In this document: one piece after another, positions 1-5,242 of the stretch
How the letters are laid out: every line of letters begins with the position of its first letter
Numbering within the stretch: the stretch's first letter is position 1
From: Actinomycetota bacterium
GTDB taxonomy: Bacteria > Actinomycetota > Actinomycetes > Actinomycetales > Angustibacteraceae
Length of the DNA: 7,886 nt
Reading direction: 5' to 3'
Assembly: GCA_014377795.1 (NCBI GenBank)
Contig: JACMOY010000339.1
Coordinates: 1 to 7,886 of the forward strand
Notes under the pieces: model-generated
Database searches by the model: none
Told to the model about the DNA's origin: nothing
What the model saw: the letters and a program-made list of their open reading frames with translations, nothing else
Translations under genes and position numbers: made by a program

Positions 1-731
1 ACCTGCGCCGGCGCGTCGTCATCGTGAGCGACCGGGGGGCCGGCGGGCGCGGAAGCCCGACGACGACGACGCGGGGGGGCGGCGGCGGGGTCGGGGGCCT
101 GGAACAGCAGGGGCACCGCCGGCACCAGTGCTGCCGCGACCGGTACCTCGTCCTCGGGCTCGGGCTCGGGCTCGACGACCTCGACGACCTCGGGCTCGAC
201 GACCTCGGGCTCGACGACCTCGGGCTCGACGACCTCGGGCTCGACGACCTCGGGCTCGACGACCTCGGGCTCGACGGCCTCGGGCTCGACCGCCGGTGCC
301 GCAGCGGCCCGCTTGCGCGGCGCCCGCTTGCGCGCCGCCCGGGGGGCGGCCTCGGCCGACGTCATGTCCTCGGTGGCGTTGAGCACGGGCAGCTCGACCG
401 CCGGCTCGACGGGGGCCGGCTCGACCAGGGTGGGGTCGACGGGGGCGGCGACCGCCACCGCTGGCGAGGTCGCCTTGCGCGGCGCGCGCTTGCGGGCGGC
501 CTTCTTGGCCGGGGGCACCTCAACGAGCACGTCCGGGCCGGTGGGGTTCGGCTGCCCGGTGAGGTTCAACTCACCGGCGGGGACCTCGACGGGGGCCTGC
601 GGCGCGTCGTCCGCGGCGACCGGCGGACCGGCGGGTCGTGAGGCGGGGCGGCGGCGGGGCCGGCGAGCCGGGGCCGCCTGCGTCGCCTCGTCAGCGTTCT
701 CGGTGGTGCTGCTGTCAGTGATATCGGTCAT
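1..731 (-). CDS. rne: Ribonuclease E/G family endoribonuclease, N-terminal part (3' end beyond the left edge)
   Basis: Only the first 243 codons are here and the frame stays open to the left edge. Ribonuclease E is the main single-strand endoribonuclease of mRNA decay and stable-RNA processing. The S1 and catalytic domains are not in the window, so the call rests on the N-terminal extension and on context. The protein starts MTDITDSS and is low-complexity throughout: Pro/Ala-rich, with basic patches (ARRPRRRP near residue 25; AARKRAPRK at 78-86 and again at 132-140), an acidic pentapeptide tract (147-181), then LLFQAPDP and RRRRR leading to a SAPAGPP segment. This FQAP...RRRRR...AGPP run is what I recall preceding the conserved part of actinobacterial RNase E. 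The ATG at 731 has a GGGAG about 9 bases upstream. The gene follows a radical SAM/DUF2344 pair, a usual neighbour of rne/rng. The extension is probably disordered and RNA- or partner-binding (inference). Confidence 0.85.
   Translation of the reverse strand, partial: MTDITDSSTTENADEATQAAPARRPRRRPASRPAGPPVAADDAPQAPVEVPAGELNLTGQPNPTGPDVLVEVPPAKKAARKRAPRKATSPAVAVAAPVDPTLVEPAPVEPAVELPVLNATEDMTSAEAAPRAARKRAPRKRAAAAPAVEPEAVEPEVVEPEVVEPEVVEPEVVEPEVVEPEVVEVVEPEPEPEDEVPVAAALVPAVPLLFQAPDPAAAPPRRRRRASAPAGPPVAHDDDAPAQ
189..293 (-). repeat. 15-bp coding tandem repeat encoding (A/V)VEPE, seven units
   Basis: On the plus strand the unit is CTCGGGCTCGACGAC. Units at 189, 204, 219, 234 and 249 are identical; the unit at 264 has one substitution (ends CGGC) and the one at 279 ends CCGC. 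Degenerate half-units continue at 171-188. In the rne frame this gives two AVEPE followed by five VVEPE, residues 147-181, then VVEVVE and PEPEPEDE. The repeat is in frame (15 bases), so gain or loss of units keeps the gene open. The near-perfect DNA identity indicates recent slippage or expansion. Confidence 0.95.
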
Positions 732-880
732 CCGGGGATCTCCCGTCGGCTCCGGGCGCCGTCCACACCCTGCCGGCGCCGCGCGGAGCGGTCGCGTTCG
801 TCGTGCCGCGGGTCGCGGTCACGACGGAAGTCGTGGTGTTGCGCCGTGCGACCAGCCCCCGTGCGGGGTGCCGGTCGACC
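732..880 (-). promoter_or_regulatory. rne leader / DUF2344-rne intergenic region with small hairpins
   Basis: This 149-base gap separates DUF2344 from rne; both genes read leftwards. A GGGAG Shine-Dalgarno sits just before the rne ATG. A perfect 16-base inverted repeat lies at 820-835 (CACGAC-TTCC-GTCGTG in the rne sense, plus two possible G-U pairs at its base). A short GC hairpin (CCCC-GCAC-GGGG in the same sense) lies at 857-868, 12 bases past the DUF2344 stop, and the palindrome GGTCGACC at 873-880 abuts that stop. No U-tract follows either stem, so neither is a textbook intrinsic terminator. No convincing -10/-35 pair was seen. RNase E in E. coli autoregulates through its 5' leader; whether that holds here is unknown. 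Confidence 0.4.
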
Positions 881-1675
881 TCAGGCGCCGCCAACGGGCC
901 CTGCGACGGCCAGCGGATCGGCCACCGCACCGGCTGCTCCGAGTGGCCCCTGGGCCAGCCTGGTCACCTGGGGGGGTGACGGCGGCACCAGATCGGCCAC
1001 CACGCGCAGCGCGGTGAGCACGTCGTCGGGGCGTACGGCGGGTGTGGTGTGCCGTACGACCGCTCGCAGTATCGCACAATCGCCCGACAGCGCCTGCGCG
1101 GCGCACCCGGCCTCGCTGCGGGCCCGGCCGGGCTCGGCACGTGGGTCGACCACCTCGGCCAGCACGATCGGTCCGCGGGCGTCGAAGCGTCGGACGCCGG
1201 TCTTCATCAGCCGCTCGACGGTGACCTCATCGCGCGCCAGCAGTGCCTGCAGCGCTGCCGTCAGCTCATCAGGTCGGACGCCGGGCAGCACGATCTCCCA
1301 GTCGCTGGCCTCGAGCAGGTCGGCCAGGGCGCCGGGCGGCGCCTCGACGACCTCGAGCACGTCCAGACCGGGCGGTAGCGAGCTGTCCAGAGCCGCCCGC
1401 AGCGCCTGCGGGTCGACCCGCGACACGACGGACAGCTCGACGTACTCGGCCTCGCTGGCGGTGCCGGTGGGCGCGGCGTTCGCGTACGACACCTTCGGGT
1501 GCGGGGTGAAGCCGGCCGAGTAGGCCATCGGCACCGCCGAGCGACGCAGCGCCCGCTCGAGCGCGCGCTGGAAGTCGCGGTGGCTGGAGAACCGCAGTCG
1601 TCCGCGCTTGGCGTAGCGCAGCCGCAGCTTCTGGACGGCGGGGGGCGGGGGCGGGCCGTCCGGCGTACGGGCCAT
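881..1675 (-). CDS. DUF2344 / TIGR03936 radical SAM-linked protein
   Basis: A 264-residue protein of the DUF2344 (TIGR03936) family, defined by its association with TIGR03960 radical SAM proteins, to which it is fused in some species. Its biochemical role is not established; partner or substrate-delivery protein is the usual inference. The family signature is in residues 15-85: KLRLRYAKRGRLRFSSHRD, then an ERALRR helix, AYSAGFTPHPKVSYA and SEAEYVELSV. A hydrophobic alpha/beta body follows, and the tail VRPDDVLTALR (from 215) through VTRLAQGP (237-244) is also family-like. The ATG at 1675 is chosen because the signature begins soon after it and a GGGA lies about 10 bases upstream; an open frame continues to 2059 but overlaps the radical SAM gene and encodes only Arg/Gly/Pro-rich shadow sequence. 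The gene begins 17 bases after the radical SAM stop, so the two are probably co-transcribed, with rne next downstream. Confidence 0.9.
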   Translation of the reverse strand: MARTPDGPPPPPAVQKLRLRYAKRGRLRFSSHRDFQRALERALRRSAVPMAYSAGFTPHPKVSYANAAPTGTASEAEYVELSVVSRVDPQALRAALDSSLPPGLDVLEVVEAPPGALADLLEASDWEIVLPGVRPDELTAALQALLARDEVTVERLMKTGVRRFDARGPIVLAEVVDPRAEPGRARSEAGCAAQALSGDCAILRAVVRHTTPAVRPDDVLTALRVVADLVPPSPPQVTRLAQGPLGAAGAVADPLAVAGPVGGA

Positions 1676-1692
1676 GGGGTGGTGTCCCGACG

Positions 1693-3645
1693 TCAGGTCG
1701 CGAGCAGGCGCTGGGCCGGCGCCCCGAGCACGGTCACCGGCAGCAACGTCTTGCCGGTGGGGCCGACCTGGATCTCGGTGCCGAGCTGGGGGCAGACGCC
1801 GCAGTCGAAGCACGGGGTCCAGCGGCAGTCCTCGACCTCGACGTCCGCGAGGGCGTCCTGCCAGTCCTCCCAGAGCCAGTCCTTGTCCAGACCCGAGTCC
1901 AGGTGGTCCCAGGGCAGCACCTCGCTGAACTCGCGCTCGCGGGTGGTGTACCAGGCGACGTCGACCGGCAGGTCGGCGAGTGCCTGGTCCGCGGCGTTCA
2001 TCCAGCGGTCGTAGGAGAAGTGCTCGCCCCACCCGTCGAAGCGGCCGCCGTCGCGCCACACCGCCTCGATGACCCGACCGACCCGTCGGTCACCGCGCGA
2101 GAGCAGTCCCTCGACGATGCCCGGCTTGCCGTCGTGGTAGCGGAAGCCGATGGCCCGCCCGTACTTCTTGTCGGTGCGGATCGCGTCGCGCAGCTTGGCC
2201 AGGCGGGCGTCGGTCTCGGCGGCACCGAGCTGGGCGGCCCACTGGAACGGGGTGTGCGGCTTTGGCACGAACCCGCCGATGCTGACGGTGCACCTGATGT
2301 CGTTGCTGCCGCTGACCTCCCGGCCCTTGGCGATGACGTGCGCCGCCATCTCGGCGATCTGCAGGACGTCCTCGTCGGTCTCGGTCGGCAGGCCGCACAT
2401 GAAGTAGAGCTTCACCTGCCGCCAGCCGTTCGAGTACGCCGCCGCGACGGTGCGGATCAGGTCGTCCTCGCTGACCATCTTGTTGATGACCCGGCGCAGC
2501 CGCTCGCTGCCGCCCTCGGGCGCGAAGGTCAGGCCGGACCGGCGTCCGCCGCGGGACAGCTCGTTGGCCAGGTCGATGTTGAACGCGTCGACGCGGGTCG
2601 ACGGCAGCGACAGCCCGGTGTTGGTGCCTTCGTAGCGGTCGGCCAGCCCCTTGGCCAGGTCGCCGATCTCGGAGTGGTCGGCGCTCGAGAGGCTGAGCAG
2701 CCCGACCTCCTCGAAACCCGTTGCGGCCAGGCCCTTCTCGATCATCTCGCCGATACCGGTGATGCTGCGCTCACGCACCGGGCGGGTGATCATGCCGGCC
2801 TGGCAGAACCGGCAGCCGCGGGTGCAACCCCGGAAGATCTCGACGCTCACCCGCTCGTGGACGGTCTCGGCCAGCGGCACCAGCGGCGCCTTGGGGTAGG
2901 GCCACTCGTCCAGGTCCATGACGGTGTGCTTGCTGACGCGCCATGGGACGCCGGACCGGTTGGGTGCCACGCGCTGGATGCGCCCGTCCGGCAGGTAGTC
3001 GACGTCGTAGAACGCGGGGACGTACACACCGCCGGTGCGCGCGAGGCGCATCAGCAGCTCGTCCCGGCCACCGGGGCGACCCTCGCCCTTCCACGCCTTG
3101 ATGATGTCGCTGATCATCAGCACGGCCTGCTCGCCGTCGCCGACGACGGCGGCGTCGATGAACGTGGCGATCGGCTCGGGGTTGAACGCGGCGTGGCCGC
3201 CGGCCAGGACGATCGGGTCCTCGATCGTCCGGTCGGCCGCGTGCATCGGGATGCCGGCGAGGTCCAGTGCCGTGAGCATGTTGGTGTAGCCGAGCTCGGT
3301 GGAGAACGACAGGCCCAGGACGTCGAACGCCCCGACCGGCCGGTGCGCGTCGACGGTGAACTGCGGCACTCGGTGCTCGCGCATCAGGGCCTCGAGGTCG
3401 GGCCATACGGCGTAGGTGCGCTCGGCCAGGACGTCGGGCCGCTCGTTCAGCACCTCGTACAGGATCATCGTGCCCTGGTTCGGCACCCCGACCTCGTACG
3501 CGTCCGGGTACATCAGCGCCCACCGGACGTCGACCTCGTCCCAGTCCTTGACCGTCGAGTTCAGCTCGCCGCCGACGTACTGGATGGGCTTGGTGACCCG
3601 GGCGAGCAGGGGCTCGAGAGCGGGGAACAGCGACTCGACGGGCAT
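1693..3645 (-). CDS. TIGR03960-family radical SAM protein with B12-binding-like N-terminus
   Basis: A 650-residue iron-sulfur enzyme of the radical SAM superfamily, TIGR03960 type; the substrate is unknown. Residues 1-60 hold the family opening (KPIQYVGGELN, MYPDAYEVGVPNQG). Residues about 75-175 look like a B12-binding-type fold (FDVLGLSFSTELGYTN, IVLAGGHAAFNPEP, VVGDGE), though the usual DxHxxG cobalamin motif is not seen. The SAM [4Fe-4S] motif CxxxCxxC is C274, C278, C281 in FRGCTRGCRFCQAG. Barrel motifs TFAPEGGSERLR (373-384) and YFMCGLPTETDED (414-426) follow. The C-terminus has a second cysteine set, C607-x4-C612-x2-C615-x2-C618, probably ligating an auxiliary cluster. The ATG at 3645 has GGAAGG 11 bases upstream, and a TAGGCT -10-like hexamer lies at 3686-3691. 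It heads the unit with DUF2344 and probably rne. Length and motifs are intact; family assignment is firm, function open. Confidence 0.93.
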   Translation of the reverse strand: MPVESLFPALEPLLARVTKPIQYVGGELNSTVKDWDEVDVRWALMYPDAYEVGVPNQGTMILYEVLNERPDVLAERTYAVWPDLEALMREHRVPQFTVDAHRPVGAFDVLGLSFSTELGYTNMLTALDLAGIPMHAADRTIEDPIVLAGGHAAFNPEPIATFIDAAVVGDGEQAVLMISDIIKAWKGEGRPGGRDELLMRLARTGGVYVPAFYDVDYLPDGRIQRVAPNRSGVPWRVSKHTVMDLDEWPYPKAPLVPLAETVHERVSVEIFRGCTRGCRFCQAGMITRPVRERSITGIGEMIEKGLAATGFEEVGLLSLSSADHSEIGDLAKGLADRYEGTNTGLSLPSTRVDAFNIDLANELSRGGRRSGLTFAPEGGSERLRRVINKMVSEDDLIRTVAAAYSNGWRQVKLYFMCGLPTETDEDVLQIAEMAAHVIAKGREVSGSNDIRCTVSIGGFVPKPHTPFQWAAQLGAAETDARLAKLRDAIRTDKKYGRAIGFRYHDGKPGIVEGLLSRGDRRVGRVIEAVWRDGGRFDGWGEHFSYDRWMNAADQALADLPVDVAWYTTREREFSEVLPWDHLDSGLDKDWLWEDWQDALADVEVEDCRWTPCFDCGVCPQLGTEIQVGPTGKTLLPVTVLGAPAQRLLAT

Positions 3646-3740
3646 GCGTGGCCTGGCCTTCCGATCGAGGGGGGAACGCGGGACCAGCCTAACCCCGGGC
3701 GCACAGGCGCCCGCGAACCGTTGCGGCTACCGTCGACGCG
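3646..3740. promoter_or_regulatory. Divergent promoter region between the radical SAM gene and the acyltransferase gene
   Basis: A 95-base spacer separates two genes reading away from each other. Leftward, TAGGCT (minus strand, 3691-3686) fits the TANNNT -10 pattern and would give a leader of about 34 bases containing GGAAGG at 3657-3662. Rightward, TACCGT at 3728-3733 fits the same pattern. A perfect inverted repeat, CGGGCGC-acag-GCGCCCG, lies at 3696-3713, between the two -10 candidates, where a repressor could affect both promoters. No clear -35 hexamer was seen for either. Promoter calls are by pattern only. Confidence 0.5.
3728..3733 (+). promoter_or_regulatory. Candidate -10 for a leaderless acyltransferase mRNA
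   Basis: The hexamer TACCGT matches TANNNT and ends 7 bases before the ATG at 3741, the spacing expected if transcription starts at the A of the start codon. No purine-rich Shine-Dalgarno precedes that ATG. Leaderless mRNAs are common in actinobacteria, so the combination points to one here. Confidence 0.45.
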
Positions 3741-4847
3741 ATGAGCGCCCCCGCCGAGGTGAGGACGCAGCCCGAGGTCGGGGCGGTCGCGCCCACCACG
3801 ATCCGCGCCCTGACCGGGCTGCGGGCGGTCGCCGCGGTGTGGGGGGTGCTGTTCCACTACCGGTTCGACCTGCTGACCCTGGTGCCCGCCGCCGAGCCGC
3901 TCGCACCGCTGATGGCGGCGGGCTACCTGGGCGTCGACGTGTTCTTCGTCCTGTCCGGGTTCGTCCTGGCCTACACCTACGGCGACCGGCTCGGGCGGTG
4001 GGCTCCGCGCGAGGCCGGCGCCTTCGTCCAGAACCGGGTGGCACGGGTCTGGCCCGCACACGTGGTGACGCTGCACCTGGACCTGCTGCAGGCGGTGGTC
4101 GTCGGGACGCTCGGCGTCGGGGCCGGCGGACACCGCCGCACCGTGTCGGCGTACCTGCAGAACCTGACCATGACCCACAGCTGGTGGAACGACCGGCCCA
4201 GCTTCAACGCGCCCGCCTGGTCGATCAGCGCCGAGTGGGCGGCCTACCTCGCCTGCCCCCTGCTGCTGCTGGGGTTGGCCCGGGTGCGCCGTCCGGTCAC
4301 CGCGGCGCTCGCGGCCACCGGACTCTTCGCGGTGTTGATGACCGTCTTCGCGCTGTGGGCGCTGCCGAACGGCAACGTGCCGCACGCGGGGATGCTGCGG
4401 ATCGCCGTCGAGTTCACGGCCGGCCTGCTGCTGCTGCGGGTGCACCAGCACCACCCGCGGTGGTTGCCGCACCTGACACCACTTGTGGTGGTGGGGGTGG
4501 TCGCGGCCGTGCTGCTCGTGCCCGCGGCGCGACACGGGTACTGGCTCGCGCCCGCCCTCGGCCTGCTCGTGCTGCTCGTCAGCGTGGACGACGGCCCGGT
4601 CGCAAGGCTGCTCGGCCGGCCCGGCATCGTGTTCTGGGGCGAGGCGTCGTACTGCCTCTACCTGACCCACCTGCTGCTGAGCCCGGGCCTGCACGCCGTC
4701 GTCGAACCGCGAGAGGTGGCCGGGGCGCCGCTCGTGGTGCGCCTGCTCGTGCTGGCCCTCTACGTCGCGGCGCTCGGTGCGGCCGCGGTGCTGCTGCGTC
4801 GCGCGGTCGAGGTGCCGGCCCGTCGCCTGCTGCGCTCCCGCACCTAG
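3741..4847 (+). CDS. Acyltransferase family 3 (OafA/YrhL-type) membrane protein
   Basis: A 368-residue integral membrane acyltransferase of the AT3 family, which moves acetyl or other short acyl groups onto sugars of surface glycans, peptidoglycan, glycolipids or secondary metabolites. After a short hydrophilic N-terminus the AT3 motifs run in order: LTGLRAVAAVWGVLFHY with the R28-x10-H39 signature, GYLGVDVFFVLSGFVLAY (61-78), QNRVARVWPAH (97-107), PAWSISAEWAAY (158-169) and SYCLYLTH (303-310). About ten hydrophobic segments are visible. The protein ends soon after the last one, in a basic RRLLRSRT tail, so there is no C-terminal SGNH domain. It reads opposite to the genes on both outer sides and is followed after 59 bases by hipB. 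The start lacks a Shine-Dalgarno and may be leaderless. The acceptor substrate cannot be told from sequence. Confidence 0.9.
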   Translation: MSAPAEVRTQPEVGAVAPTTIRALTGLRAVAAVWGVLFHYRFDLLTLVPAAEPLAPLMAAGYLGVDVFFVLSGFVLAYTYGDRLGRWAPREAGAFVQNRVARVWPAHVVTLHLDLLQAVVVGTLGVGAGGHRRTVSAYLQNLTMTHSWWNDRPSFNAPAWSISAEWAAYLACPLLLLGLARVRRPVTAALAATGLFAVLMTVFALWALPNGNVPHAGMLRIAVEFTAGLLLLRVHQHHPRWLPHLTPLVVVGVVAAVLLVPAARHGYWLAPALGLLVLLVSVDDGPVARLLGRPGIVFWGEASYCLYLTHLLLSPGLHAVVEPREVAGAPLVVRLLVLALYVAALGAAAVLLRRAVEVPARRLLRSRT

Positions 4848-4906
4848 CCGATAGCATGGATAAAACCAGTGTTAGGTCGCTAATCACGGATTGATGGGAG
4901 ATACGC
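4848..4906 (+). promoter_or_regulatory. AT-richer hipBA promoter/operator candidate
   Basis: This 59-base spacer is 28/59 G+C (47%), far below its surroundings. It holds TAGCAT at 4852-4857 (TANNNT pattern), a near-palindrome GTG-TTAG/CTAA-T-CAC at 4869-4887 with one unpaired base in one arm, an overlapping AATC-acg-GATT at 4882-4892, and the ribosome binding site GGGAG at 4896-4900. Clustered small inverted repeats just upstream of an antitoxin gene are typical of operators bound by the antitoxin itself, which would make the operon autoregulated. The exact promoter is not resolved. Confidence 0.55.
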
Positions 4907-5242
4907 GTGGTGAAAAGGACCCGGTCCTACCTTCCGACCACTCAGCATGCCCTGTCGTTGCTCGGGACGCAGATCGCCATCGCCCGCCGCGAGCTGGGCT
5001 GGACTGCGGCCGAGTTCGCCGAACGTCTCGGCGTGAACGCCGAGCTGGTCTCCCGGATCGAGAAGGGCGCCCCCACCACGGCCATCGGGACCGTGCTCGA
5101 GGCAGCCGTGCTCTGCGGTGTGCCGCTGTTCGGGGTTGACCCCACCGACCTCAGAGACCTCGCCGAGCGCCAGCGCACGCAGCTGGCGTTGCTGCCGCAG
5201 CGGGTCCGCGCCAAGAGCACGCCGGTCAGCAGTGACTTCTGA
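4907..5242 (+). CDS. hipB: HipB-like XRE-family antitoxin / transcriptional regulator
   Basis: A 111-residue DNA-binding protein with a Cro/XRE helix-turn-helix at about residues 18-56: a first helix with IARRELGW, then TAAEFAERLG (helix 2), NAELVSRIEKG (recognition helix) and a further helix TAIGTVLEAAVLCGV. The C-terminal 35 residues are charged and have no obvious domain. In HipBA systems this protein dimerises, represses its own operon and holds the HipA kinase inactive. That role is inferred from its position: the stop codon lies inside the start of hipA, an 11-base overlap. The GTG at 4907 is 6 bases after GGGAG; a second GTG at 4910 is 9 bases after it and equally plausible, removing one residue. 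Confidence 0.85.
   Translation: MVKRTRSYLPTTQHALSLLGTQIAIARRELGWTAAEFAERLGVNAELVSRIEKGAPTTAIGTVLEAAVLCGVPLFGVDPTDLRDLAERQRTQLALLPQRVRAKSTPVSSDF

Noticed and set aside
171..293. CRISPR-like array
   Set aside because: Units are contiguous 15-mers with no spacers and are in frame with rne.
24..641. Long plus-strand open frame with [10 protein letters not shown] repeats
   Set aside because: It is the antisense shadow of the rne 15-bp repeat; the minus frame gives a sensible RNase E extension that is open to the edge.
313..1523. Plus-strand open frames across 313-1017 and 846-1523
   Set aside because: They lie antisense to rne and DUF2344, are rich in Arg/Ala/Gly/Ser and match no recognisable domain; GC-rich DNA lacks stops.
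1676..2059. N-terminal extension of DUF2344 by 128 codons
   Set aside because: The extension overlaps the radical SAM gene and is Arg/Gly/Pro shadow; the family signature starts just after the ATG at 1675.
1903..3744. 613-codon plus-strand open frame
   Set aside because: It mirrors the radical SAM gene, whose minus frame carries all family motifs; the plus translation is low-complexity Gly/Asp/Val/Leu.
4858..4862. E. coli-type HipB operator (TATCC-N8-GGATA)
   Set aside because: Only a GGATA half-site is present; the partner half at the required distance is missing.
3416..4894. 492-codon plus-strand frame across the intergenic region and acyltransferase
   Set aside because: The frame at 3741-4847 carries the AT3 motifs and membrane helices; this one is Arg/Gly/Ala-rich with none.
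5118..5231. Upstream extension of hipA
   Set aside because: It overlaps hipB in another frame and encodes Ser/Arg-rich shadow sequence.
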